Origin: UBA4742 sp002403895
GTDB lineage: Bacteria; Actinomycetota; Acidimicrobiia; Acidimicrobiales; Acidimicrobilacustridaceae
NCBI GenBank assembly: GCA_036823295.1
Contig: DAISGD010000002.1
Coordinates: 76,533-140,532, forward strand
Length of the DNA: 64,000 nt
Direction: 5' to 3'
Shown: piece after piece, positions 45,330-53,138 of the stretch
Layout: every line of letters starts with the position of its first letter
Position numbering within the stretch: position 1 is the stretch's first letter
Program-made: the position numbers and the translations under genes
Notes under the pieces: model-generated
The model's database searches: none
Seen by the model: only the letters and a program-made list of their open reading frames with translations
What the model was told of the DNA's origin: nothing

Positions 45330-46520
45330 ATGTCGCCGTCCATCCCCGCCACCGACTCGTTCGAAGGGGATCCGGTCGGTGAGGACCCGTTCGGTGACCT
45401 GGACGACCCGGCCGTCGCCGAGGACGCGGCCAACCTGGCGGGCATATACGAATGGTTGGCTGACAACGAGTTCCCCGGCTACAGCCCTCTCTACGAGCAC
45501 CTGGCCCGCCACATCGCCGCCGAGCCGTGGATCCCCGCCTTCGTCAGCCGCCACAACCGCTCGCCGTTCGCCGGCGTACTCTTCCTGGACTGCGTCCGCG
45601 AGCTCACCCTGATCGAGCCCGACCTGGCCCTGGCCCGTCGCTACGAGGCTGTGGTCGGGGGCGGCGATCCACTCGACCCGGACCCGTGGCCGCTGTTCCG
45701 CGACCTGGTGCTCACCCGTCACGACGTGCTGGCCGACCAGCTCGAGCGGCGGACCATCCAGACCAACGAGGTGGGTCGGGCCGCCGCCCTGGTGCCCGCC
45801 TTCGGGCTGGTGGCGCGGCGGTTCGAACGGCCGCTAGCCGTCATCGAGATCGGGTGCAGTGCCGGGCTGAACCTGTTCTTCGACCAGTTCCACGTCGACT
45901 ACGGCGACGGTTCCACTGCCGGGCCCGGCGACGCCACGGTGCGGCTCACTTGTGAGGTTCGGGGCCCGTTGCTCCCGCCCGTTCCCCGCGAAGCGCCCGC
46001 CGTCGTCTCCCGCCTCGGCATCGACCTGAACCCGGTCGACGTCACCGATCCCGACGCCGCCTGTTGGTTGGAGTCGTGCCTCTGGCCCGACGTACCCCAC
46101 CGGGTGGAACGGTTCCGGGCCGCCCTCGAGCTGGCCCGGGCCGACCCCCCCGAACTGTGGGCCGGCAACGCCGTGGACCTGGTGGCCCGCGCCATCGAGG
46201 CGGTGCCGATCGAGGCCGTCGCCTGCCTCGATGCGACGTGGGTGCTGGCCTACTTCTCCGCCGAGGAGCGTGAGCAACTGCACGCCACGCTCGACCGCCT
46301 GGGCGCCGATCGAGCCATTGCCTTCGTCACCGCCGAGTACGAAGGCAACGCCCCCTGGGTCCCGGCGCCTACCCGAGCGGTGTCGACCCTGGACCACTCG
46401 TCGCCCACGCTGCTGGGCCTGGGCCTGTGGGACCACGGCCGGACGGACCACGCCGCGCTCGCCTGGGTGCAGCCCCATCTGCGCTGGATCGACTGGATCG
46501 ACGAAGCCACCGCCCGCTGA
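45330..46520 (+). CDS. DUF2332-family protein
   Basis: 396 residues from ATG 45330. The N-terminus (IYEWLADNEFPGYSPLYEHLARHIA) and FERPLAVIEIGCSAGLNLFFDQFHVDY match DUF2332. The VIEIGCSAGLNL block looks like a methyltransferase SAM-binding loop, and LDATWVLAYFSAEEREQLH fits a Rossmann tail. A SAM-dependent enzyme is possible but no substrate is known. It is divergent from the FadD3-like gene and probably a stand-alone gene. Confidence 0.8.
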   Translation: MSPSIPATDSFEGDPVGEDPFGDLDDPAVAEDAANLAGIYEWLADNEFPGYSPLYEHLARHIAAEPWIPAFVSRHNRSPFAGVLFLDCVRELTLIEPDLALARRYEAVVGGGDPLDPDPWPLFRDLVLTRHDVLADQLERRTIQTNEVGRAAALVPAFGLVARRFERPLAVIEIGCSAGLNLFFDQFHVDYGDGSTAGPGDATVRLTCEVRGPLLPPVPREAPAVVSRLGIDLNPVDVTDPDAACWLESCLWPDVPHRVERFRAALELARADPPELWAGNAVDLVARAIEAVPIEAVACLDATWVLAYFSAEEREQLHATLDRLGADRAIAFVTAEYEGNAPWVPAPTRAVSTLDHSSPTLLGLGLWDHGRTDHAALAWVQPHLRWIDWIDEATAR

Positions 46521-46730
46521 GGAATCGCTTCAAGCAGGCGGATCCGCGCCCGATGCTCAGAGGGCGCGTAACCTCTCGGATGCTTCCGGGCTCTTAGGGG
46601 TGAAGCACCGTGGGGGGTGATCGGTATCAAGGCCGGATACTCCCTACCATTCTGTCTCGCCGTCTCGTTACCCTGAGCGGCAGACCAATCGAACCGGCAG
46701 ATACCCGCTCAATGAGGAGAAGGTTTCGCC

Positions 46731-46925
46731 ATGGCCAACGCCGAGCCCCCGTCTACTCCCGCACCGTCGAAGACATCCGCTTCGACCGGTGCCCCCGCCA
46801 ACCATCTCGTTTGTGCCTACTCGCCCCGCTGGCTGAGTGGCCCCACCCCCGGCTTCGAGGGCCTGGTGGCCACGTGGTCGCCGGCCGACGGGGACGACCC
46901 GTCCGACCACCTCTCCCCCTCCTAG
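46731..46925 (+). CDS. Small hypothetical protein with strong ribosome-binding site
   Basis: 64 residues, Pro/Ser/Ala-rich at both ends with a central NHLVCAYSPRWLSG. GAGGAGAAGG lies about nine bases before ATG 46731, the main argument that it is translated. No domain or signal is seen. It is followed 40 bases on by a Nudix gene. The 210-base gap before it holds no feature I recognise. Confidence 0.4.
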   Translation: MANAEPPSTPAPSKTSASTGAPANHLVCAYSPRWLSGPTPGFEGLVATWSPADGDDPSDHLSPS

Positions 46926-46965
46926 GCTGCAGCCTCGTGCGAGGCTCTCCTACCCGACCGGCGCG

Positions 46966-47478
46966 ATGCCGGTGAGCGGCTTCACCTTGCGGCGCCAAGC
47001 CGCTCGCATCGTCCTGCTCAACCAGGAGCGCCACGTGCTGCTCCTGTCTGCCGCTGACCCGGCGGATCGGGCCAAGCCGCCCTGGTGGGAGATCCCCGGC
47101 GGCGGCATCGATCCCCACGAAACCAGCGAGGACGCCGCCCGGCGCGAGCTGTGGGAGGAGACCGGCATCACCACCGCCGAGATCGGCCCCTGCGTATGGG
47201 TGCAGCACTCCGTGTTCGACTTCGGCGGCTGGCACTTCGACCAACACGAACGGGTGCACGTCGCCTGGTGCGACGGGGCCCACGACGTGCGCCCCGCTCG
47301 GCTCGAGATGCTCGAGGCCGCCGCCTTCACCGGTCACCGCTGGTGGCCGTTGGACGAGTTGCTGGCCAGCACCGAGCCGGTGTTGCCCCACCGCCTGCGC
47401 GAGTTCCTCCCCGACCTTGTGGCCGGCGTGATCCCCGACGAGCCCCACGACATCACCCACAACCCGCCGACGACCTGA
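46966..47478 (+). CDS. Nudix hydrolase
   Basis: 170 residues from ATG 46966. The Nudix box is complete: GGGIDPHETSEDAARRELWEETGI, i.e. G-x5-E-x7-REUxEExGU. The fold begins with FTLRRQAARIVLLNQERHVLLL. It should hydrolyse a nucleoside diphosphate linked to some group; the substrate cannot be told. ATG 46966 has no clear ribosome-binding site and may be translated by coupling to, or close after, the small gene upstream. A terminator with a T5 run follows at 47545. Confidence 0.87.
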   Translation: MPVSGFTLRRQAARIVLLNQERHVLLLSAADPADRAKPPWWEIPGGGIDPHETSEDAARRELWEETGITTAEIGPCVWVQHSVFDFGGWHFDQHERVHVAWCDGAHDVRPARLEMLEAAAFTGHRWWPLDELLASTEPVLPHRLREFLPDLVAGVIPDEPHDITHNPPTT

Positions 47479-47544
47479 CCGGCGGGGACCCTCACCGGCG
47501 TGCTCCGGCACGTCTCCGTCGTCCCTGCCCTACCGAGGACGGAC

Positions 47545-47571
47545 GTACCGCAGGCAGAGGCGGTGCTTTTT
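47545..47571 (+). terminator. Rho-independent terminator after the Nudix gene
   Basis: GTACCGC and GCGGTGC (7 pairs, one G-T wobble) around an 8-base loop are followed at once by TTTTT (47567-47571). The T-run meets the last base of the convergent cupin gene. Confidence 0.65.
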
Positions 47572-48113
47572 CAGCCCCCGTGTTGATGGTCGGCGCCGAT
47601 GAGCGCTATGGCGAGGACGGCAGGCGCGTCGCCCGTATTCGACCAACGATGGCGCGTGCCGTTCTGGATGTAGGTGTCGCCGACGTTCAGCGCGACCTTC
47701 GCCCCGTCGTCGAGCTCGAGCGTGGCTTGTCCCGAGAGCACGACGCCGTAGTCGATCGTGGCGGTGGTGTGCATGCCCGGCTCCGCGGGTTCGAGATGCT
47801 CAGCCATGCCCGGGAGCTTCTGCTCGAACTCCGCCAAGGCGGCCTCGAAATCGAGATCTGCCGGTGCGCCCGCGCCCCCGTCGGGCGGAATGGTGAAGAA
47901 CCCGAAGCGGAAACCACCCACCGACGGGAAGTAGGTGCCGACGTTGGGTCTCGACCCGTCATCGGGGAACGTGCGGGTGGAATCGGCGCCCCACAACTGA
48001 TGGAACTCACTGCCGGGCAGCAGCGCCAACGTCACGGGCGCCACCTGCTCGTCACCGACGAAGACCGCCTTGCCCCCGGCATTGTGGCCGGTCACCACTC
48101 GTCGCACGTCCAT
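47571..48113 (-). CDS. Cupin-domain protein
   Basis: 180 residues from ATG 48113. A conserved cupin half is visible in GMHTTATIDYGVVLSGQATLELDDGAKVALNVGDTYIQNGTRHRWSN: H-x7-Y...E, then G-D and the N-x2-H-x-W motif. The first His and the last His are preserved, so metal binding is plausible. The first 100 residues are less conserved. Similar single-cupin proteins act on small aromatic or sugar substrates or bind ligands. It lies between convergent and divergent neighbours, so it is probably its own unit. Confidence 0.72.
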   Translation of the reverse strand: MDVRRVVTGHNAGGKAVFVGDEQVAPVTLALLPGSEFHQLWGADSTRTFPDDGSRPNVGTYFPSVGGFRFGFFTIPPDGGAGAPADLDFEAALAEFEQKLPGMAEHLEPAEPGMHTTATIDYGVVLSGQATLELDDGAKVALNVGDTYIQNGTRHRWSNTGDAPAVLAIALIGADHQHGG

Positions 48114-48248
48114 GCTCGCTCCCCAGGATTCGATGGGGCCCCGACGCTACGCCTCCGCTGGAGTTGGCGCTTATCGACGCCGTCCCGGTGGTGCCCATCC
48201 GCCACCGGCCCTCTTGCGGTCTCGTGCCGTCGTCGTAGTCTTGGCCGG

Positions 48249-48683
48249 ATGCATGTTGCGCTCCCAGCATTCCGGGTCCTGCTGATCGCGGCGGTCATGG
48301 TGGTGGTGACGGGCTGCTCGGACGGCGCCAGGACGGCGACGACGACGACCATCACCACGCCGGCGGCCAGCACCACCACGACCATTGGGAACGTTCAGCG
48401 GACGAAGTGGGCGAGAACCGCCAATGAGTGGGTGACCCTCGCAGCGTCCACCTCGGCCATCACCCAGAACGAGGCCGATTTCATGGCCCTTCATTCGGCC
48501 GATGTGGGGCCCGCCACCAACTCGGCCCAGATGCTGGTGTTCGGCTACGACCTCTGCGAGCAGTACGCCACATCCGCGAAGGGTCGGGATGTGGTCATCC
48601 AGGACTGGGCGGTCGCCAATCCCGCGCTCTCGTCGTCGGCGGCGACTCTCGGCGCCGACGCCACCCGCTTGTTGTGTCCGTGA
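48249..48683 (+). CDS. Small lipoprotein, unknown function
   Basis: 144 residues from ATG 48249. The N-terminus is a lipoprotein signal (FRVLLIAAVMVVVTGC; lipobox VTGC). A Thr-rich linker (TATTTTITTPAASTTTTIG) is followed by about 90 residues including FGYDLCEQYATSAKGRDVV and a final Cys pair partner (RLLCP), so one disulphide is likely. No family recognised. GTG 48255 is another start option. It would sit on the outer face of the plasma membrane. Confidence 0.6.
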   Translation: MHVALPAFRVLLIAAVMVVVTGCSDGARTATTTTITTPAASTTTTIGNVQRTKWARTANEWVTLAASTSAITQNEADFMALHSADVGPATNSAQMLVFGYDLCEQYATSAKGRDVVIQDWAVANPALSSSAATLGADATRLLCP

Positions 48684-48788
48684 CCACCCACCCCCGGTAG
48701 GGCCCCGGCGCGGCAGTGCTGCAGGACCCGCACCTCGGGGTGGGCCCGCAGCCCGGCCACCAAGGCGGTGTGGGCGTCCTTGGCCTGG

Positions 48789-49412
48789 TCAGGGGTACTG
48801 GTCGAGCAGCAGATGGGCGGCCGAGGCCAGTTCCTCACCGGTGTCGCTGGCACCCACCCAGTCGTTGACCCAAGCCAGCAACGACGTGAACCAGATGAAG
48901 CCCAGCACCCGGATGATGCGAACCTGGATCTCGGGGTCGAAGTCGGACGGGAAGGCCTGCGCCTGGATCCGGGACATCACCTCGGTCATGTCCCGCTGGC
49001 ACTCGGCCACCGCCGGGTCGGGGGAGGACAGGGCCGTGATCACTGCCGCGCTCAGCTGAGGTTCCTTCTCCATGGCCCGGCTCGCCCGCCGCAAGATGTC
49101 GATCACCCGGTCGACCGTCTTGTCCCCCTTGGGTGGGCGCAGGCCGACCCGCCGCTCGAGATCGATCATCCAGTCGACCAACACCGCGGCCAGGAGGTGA
49201 TCCTTGGAGGTGAAGTATCGGTAGATGGTGCCCAGAGCGACCTCGCCCTTGACGGCCACGTCGCGCATCTGCACCGCGTCGTACCCACCCGCCGAGCTGA
49301 GATCCAGCGCGGCGGCGATGACCCTCTGTCGGCGGGCGGCCTGGCTCTTGGTGAGCTGATCCCCGCGCAGCGTCGGTTCTCCCGTCGCAGTCACCTCAGA
49401 GGTCTCGGTCAT
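48789..49412 (-). CDS. TetR-family repressor resembling KstR
   Basis: 207 residues from ATG 49412. The DNA-binding part at about 27-75 reads RVIAAALDLSSAGGYDAVQMRDVAVKGEVALGTIYRYFTSKDHLLAAVL. GGYDAVQMRxVA, then VALGTxYRYFxSKxHLL, is close to the same region of KstR, the mycobacterial cholesterol-catabolism repressor whose operator is TnnAACnnGTTnnA. Five such sites occur in this window, one just upstream of its own operon (49815), so autoregulation is expected. The ligand-binding part (residues 80-207) differs more. It follows a degenerate acyl-CoA dehydrogenase by 13 bases. In mycobacteria, KstR is relieved by an acyl-CoA sterol intermediate. Confidence 0.85.
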   Translation of the reverse strand: MTETSEVTATGEPTLRGDQLTKSQAARRQRVIAAALDLSSAGGYDAVQMRDVAVKGEVALGTIYRYFTSKDHLLAAVLVDWMIDLERRVGLRPPKGDKTVDRVIDILRRASRAMEKEPQLSAAVITALSSPDPAVAECQRDMTEVMSRIQAQAFPSDFDPEIQVRIIRVLGFIWFTSLLAWVNDWVGASDTGEELASAAHLLLDQYP

Positions 49413-49425
49413 TATCCGCCGGATC

Positions 49426-49806
49426 CTACTTCGGCTCTCGTGGCAGCCCGAGGACGCGCTCACCGATGATCGATCGCTGGACCTGGTTCGTGCCTCCGGC
49501 GATGCCGATGGACGGCGTGATGCCGCCATGGCGGGGGGCCGAGGGATCGGTGCGGGTCAGCATGATCCCCCACTGACTGGTCTCGGCGTTGGACGTCCAC
49601 ACCTTCTGGCCGTTCACGATCCAGTGATCACCGTCGAAGCTCGGGACCGATGCGCAGCGCCACCGTTTCTGGGCCACCATGAACGCGCCGGTGCTCACGC
49701 CGAAGGCCGCCTCGTCGGCCCCACCCTTGGGCGCGGCGTTGGCTTCGAGCCAGGCACGGGCCTCGGACCGGAAGGCGGCTTCTCCCGGCGTGTCGTCGAT
49801 GTCCAC
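49426..49806 (-). pseudogene. Internally deleted acyl-CoA dehydrogenase
   Basis: From GTG 49806 the frame runs 126 residues. It joins an N-terminal piece (VDIDDTPGEAAFRSEARAWLEANA, residues 1-24), a middle piece (HWIVNGQKVWTSNAETSQWGIMLTRTDPSAPRHGGIT) and the C-terminal tail (GGTNQVQRSIIGERVLGLPREPK). Full family members have about 390 residues, so two large segments are missing, including most of the helical C-domain. The frame has no stop. Either it is a remnant kept for its promoter and coupling to the KstR-like gene or it makes a non-enzymatic fragment. It is the first gene after a KstR-type site. Confidence 0.8.
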
Positions 49807-49814
49807 CGGTAAAC

Positions 49815-49828
49815 GATAACGCGTTCTA
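49815..49828 (-). promoter_or_regulatory. KstR-type operator GATAACGCGTTCTA ahead of the kstR-like operon
   Basis: It matches TnnAACnnGTTnnA at 13 of 14 positions (plus strand: G instead of the first T). On the minus strand a -10-like TATCGT (49818 to 49813) partly overlaps it and would give a start near GTG 49806. The rest of the 49807-50026 gap before the divergent gene shows no other feature. Confidence 0.68.
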
Positions 49829-50026
49829 GTTTCCTCGGCTGACGGCGACCGGCTGACGACACGAGTCGACCAGGAGGTCGACGGGCTCTTCTCGTGGTGA
49901 AGTAGCCTTTTCCCTACCGAACCGCGAACTGGTGCCGATACATACGAAGGCGGGTGCACAGGCACCCAAGGTTCCGCACCCATCCACCCAGTCCGCGCCA
50001 AGGGACGCTGGCGGAGGTCATCGAAC

Positions 50027-50758
50027 GTGAATAGAGAGTCCAAAGTTCTCATCGGAGTCGCGGTACTGGCTGTCGTCGGCCTGTTCCTTGCCCTCTCGAC
50101 CAGCCCCACGTTGGGCGTCGTGGTCATCTCCGTCGGCCTCGTCGGCGGTGTGGTCTTCCTCCGGGTCACCCGGCCGGACCAGACCGACCCGTTCGCCGAT
50201 GCCCGCTCGGCGGCTGACGAGGCCAACGTCGGGAACATCACCCCGGCTGAGCCCCTCGCCCCGTGGTCGCCCCAGGGTGGCCTCGGCGCCTGGACAACCC
50301 CCGCCGATCTGGCCCCGCCAACCCCGACGGTCGAATCGACCTACGAGCGACTCGACGAGCCGACGTATGAACCAACGGTGGAACCGACGGTGCAGCCGAC
50401 CACCAACTGGGACGACACCAGCTGGGAGCAGTCGGTCACCTGGGATCCGCCCAAGCGGACGGCGCCGGCTGAGACAAATCCCCTTGACGACCTGGTCGGC
50501 TTCGACCGCATGGATCCCGTGGCCGAGGTGGAGCGGATCGAAGAACGCGAATCCATCGCTCCCGCGCCGATGGGAGGCATCACCTTCGGCGGCTTCGAGC
50601 TGGACATGCACGGCAACGCAGTCAACGAGGCCGTCACCGGGGCCGACGACATCATGGCGGCCAGCCAGGCGACCGAGCTCCATCTGGCCAACAGCGAGCA
50701 GACCGAATTGCAGAAGCTGCTCGCCAAGGTGCAGATCCGTCTCAGCGCCTACGAGTAG
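50027..50758 (+). CDS. Hypothetical membrane-anchored acidic protein
   Basis: 243 residues from GTG 50027, which has GGAGGT nine bases upstream. Two hydrophobic helices at the N-terminus (VLIGVAVLAVVGLFLALS and LGVVVISVGLVGGVVFL) are followed by a long acidic, Pro/Thr-rich cytoplasmic region with a repeated YEPTVEPT-type motif, ending in a helical segment (ATELHLANSEQTELQKLLAKVQIRLSAYE). No family recognised. A GGDEF/EAL gene follows 36 bases downstream, so a membrane-linked role in c-di-GMP signalling is possible but unproven. Confidence 0.6.
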   Translation: MNRESKVLIGVAVLAVVGLFLALSTSPTLGVVVISVGLVGGVVFLRVTRPDQTDPFADARSAADEANVGNITPAEPLAPWSPQGGLGAWTTPADLAPPTPTVESTYERLDEPTYEPTVEPTVQPTTNWDDTSWEQSVTWDPPKRTAPAETNPLDDLVGFDRMDPVAEVERIEERESIAPAPMGGITFGGFELDMHGNAVNEAVTGADDIMAASQATELHLANSEQTELQKLLAKVQIRLSAYE

Positions 50759-50794
50759 CCTTCAGCCCGCTGAGCCGGGCTTGGGGGAGGTGCC

Positions 50795-52231
50795 ATGAGC
50801 GAGCAGGAAGCAACGGGAACGGATCGCGTCGGGGTCTTCGGACGCCGCAAGGGAAAGGCGACCCCCGAAACGCCGCGGCCGCCGGGCTACGCCGAGGGCA
50901 CCGATCCCATCACCGGCCTGCCCGGGCGGGGGGTGCTCCACGACTGGCTGCAGCGGGCCGAGCGGGCGGGACGGCCGACCAGCACCCAGGCCGTGCTGGC
51001 CTTCGTCGACCTTGAATCGCTGCGTGACGTCAACGATGGCCTCGGGCCCGACGCGGGGGACGAGGTACTGCGTCAGGTGGCTGCCCGCTTGAGCAGCCTT
51101 GACCTGTTCGGCGCGCTCCCCCTGCGCTACGGCGGCGCCGAGTTCGCCGTGGTGCTCGGCCAGGTCCACGGGGCCGACAGCCCGACCCGCATCGCCCACG
51201 CCATCCTCGACCAGGTCACCGCCCCCTACGAGCTGGGCAGCGTGAAGGTCACCGTGGCCTGCCATGTCGGCCTGGCCGTTGGCAGTGACTCGGCCGGCGG
51301 GCCGGCCGATCTCGTGCGCGACGCCCACCAGGCCCTCGTGCATGCCCGTGACGGCGGGGCCGGCGGCTTCGTCATCCACGACGAGTCGCGGCGGGGCCGC
51401 TATACGACGCGCATCGACGAGAGCCGGATGCACTCGGCGCTCGAGAACAAGGAGTTCCTGCTGCACTACCAGCCCATCGTGCGCACCGATGGGGGCGGCA
51501 TCTTCGGTGTCGAGGCCCTGCTGCGCTGGGTGGCGCCGGGTGCCACCAACACGGGGATGCTCTTTCCCCACGAATTCCTGCCCCTGCTGGAGAAGTCGGG
51601 CCTCATCGTGCCGGTGGGCCAGTGGGTGCTGGACGAGACGTGCAAGCAGGCCATGACGTGGACCCGCACCCACCCGGACGCCCCGGCGCTGTTCGTGACC
51701 TGCAACATCAGCGCCCGCCAGCTGGCCATGCCCGATTTCGCCACCGGTGTGCTCTCGGCCCTCGACGGTGCCGGGATGTCACCGGAGCAGCTGTGCCTGG
51801 ACATCACCGAGCAGGCACTGCGCCACAACGGCGCGTCGACCTGGCCGGCGCTGCGCCACCTCAAGCAGGTCGGGGTCAAGCTCGGCCTCGACGACTTCGG
51901 CACCGGTGCCTCCTCACTCAGCGCGCTGCGCGATCTCAAGCTCGATCTCCTTCGCATCGACCGGTTGTTCGTGGATGACCTGGTCATGAGCGCGGAGGAT
52001 CAGGCCATCATCCGCCACGTCAGCAACCTGACCCACGAGCTGGGGATGGTGTCGGTGGCCGAGGGCATCGAGACCCCCGAACAGGCCGCCGTACTGGCCA
52101 CGCTGGGGGTCGATCTGGCCCAGGGGTTCCACTACGGGCGGCCGGAGGCGGCGGACAAGATCGACCGGCTGCTGACAGGGGTGGATCCGGACGCGTCGAG
52201 GGGGGCCACTGAGATCGACGGGATGCTCTGA
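50795..52231 (+). CDS. GGDEF-EAL protein with degenerate GGDEF, probable c-di-GMP phosphodiesterase
   Basis: 478 residues from ATG 50795 behind GGGGGAGG. The GGDEF half is altered: RYGGAEF at 111-117 (Ala replaces Asp of GGDEF), so cyclase activity is unlikely, though the fold may still bind GTP. The EAL half is intact: GVEALLRW (Glu240), CNISARQL, LDITEQAL, LGLDDFGTGASSL, SVAEGIETPEQ and QGFHYGRP. The protein should therefore degrade c-di-GMP, in the cytoplasm as no transmembrane helix is present. It is followed 2 bases later by an uncharacterised gene, probably cotranscribed. Confidence 0.88.
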   Translation: MSEQEATGTDRVGVFGRRKGKATPETPRPPGYAEGTDPITGLPGRGVLHDWLQRAERAGRPTSTQAVLAFVDLESLRDVNDGLGPDAGDEVLRQVAARLSSLDLFGALPLRYGGAEFAVVLGQVHGADSPTRIAHAILDQVTAPYELGSVKVTVACHVGLAVGSDSAGGPADLVRDAHQALVHARDGGAGGFVIHDESRRGRYTTRIDESRMHSALENKEFLLHYQPIVRTDGGGIFGVEALLRWVAPGATNTGMLFPHEFLPLLEKSGLIVPVGQWVLDETCKQAMTWTRTHPDAPALFVTCNISARQLAMPDFATGVLSALDGAGMSPEQLCLDITEQALRHNGASTWPALRHLKQVGVKLGLDDFGTGASSLSALRDLKLDLLRIDRLFVDDLVMSAEDQAIIRHVSNLTHELGMVSVAEGIETPEQAAVLATLGVDLAQGFHYGRPEAADKIDRLLTGVDPDASRGATEIDGML

Positions 52232-52233
52232 GC

Positions 52234-53136
52234 GTGGAACACCTACCCCTGGTGCTCATCCTCGCGGTGGGGGCCGGGTTCGGGCTGGCCGGGCTCTACC
52301 AGGCGTATCGCCGCTCGGCACGCCAACGGGACATCCCCGCGGCGGCGAGGCGGGCCGGTCTCGACTACCGCGCGGAGGACCGGTTCAACTGCACCGCCAT
52401 CGCCTTCCCCCTCTTCCGGGCGGGCAAAGGCCGCACCGTGGAGAACGTGATGTGGCGCCCCGCCGCCGGCACCGAGGACGGAGGGGAGCCGGTGCGGGTC
52501 TTCGACTACGGCTACTACGACGAGTACCACGACAAGAACGGTCAGGTCCACCAGCGGTGGCACTACTTCACCTGTGCCCTGGTGAACCACAACGGCAGTT
52601 GGCCTCAACTTCGCGTCACGCGCGAAGGGCTCCTCGACAAAGCCGAACATGTCCTGGGGGGAGGCGACATCGACTTTGAGTCCGAGGAGTTCAACCGGAT
52701 GTTTGCGGTGGACTGCGCCGACCGCCGCTTCGCCTCTGCCCTCATCGACCCCCAGATGATGGAGATCCTGCTCAAGACAGGTGGCACCATCAGCCTCGAG
52801 ACGATGGGCCGGTTCCTGCTGCTCAGCTCCGACCCGTTGGATCCTCCGGTCATGCCTCGATTGCTGGCCATGGCCGAAGACGTCCTGGCCCACGTACCGC
52901 CCGCGGTGTGGGAGCTCTACCCCAAGCTGCCCGAAGGTGCCGGGACCGAGATCTTCCCCATCAGCGACGACAGCTCGGGCCTCGGTCGGCCGGACCTGGT
53001 TCCGTTCGGGGACACCCCCAGCCTGGTGCATCCCGACGAGGGTTGGGACCCCACCCCGGGGGTCGACCACGACCTGGACGGCCACACCGTCAAGCCGGTC
53101 CGGGAGGACCCCTGGCGCGACCAACCCTCAGCTTGA
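52234..53136 (+). CDS. Hypothetical protein with one N-terminal helix (DUF3137-like)
   Basis: 300 residues from GTG 52234. One N-terminal transmembrane helix (LVLILAVGAGFGLAGLYQAY) is followed by a cytoplasmic domain with FNCTAIAFPLFRAGKGRTVENVMW, FDYGYYDEYHDKNG and SEEFNRMFAVDCADRRFASALIDPQMMEILL. The last block resembles DUF3137 proteins of unknown function. The start lies 2 bases after the GGDEF/EAL gene, and a flavoprotein gene follows 2 bases after its stop, so all three may be one transcript. Function unknown. Confidence 0.65.
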   Translation: MEHLPLVLILAVGAGFGLAGLYQAYRRSARQRDIPAAARRAGLDYRAEDRFNCTAIAFPLFRAGKGRTVENVMWRPAAGTEDGGEPVRVFDYGYYDEYHDKNGQVHQRWHYFTCALVNHNGSWPQLRVTREGLLDKAEHVLGGGDIDFESEEFNRMFAVDCADRRFASALIDPQMMEILLKTGGTISLETMGRFLLLSSDPLDPPVMPRLLAMAEDVLAHVPPAVWELYPKLPEGAGTEIFPISDDSSGLGRPDLVPFGDTPSLVHPDEGWDPTPGVDHDLDGHTVKPVREDPWRDQPSA

Positions 53137-53138
53137 CC

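Noticed and set aside
45241..45612. A 123-codon plus-strand frame starting over the divergent promoter
   Set aside because: It overlaps the DUF2332 gene in another frame and is Arg/Pro/Ser-rich shadow sequence.
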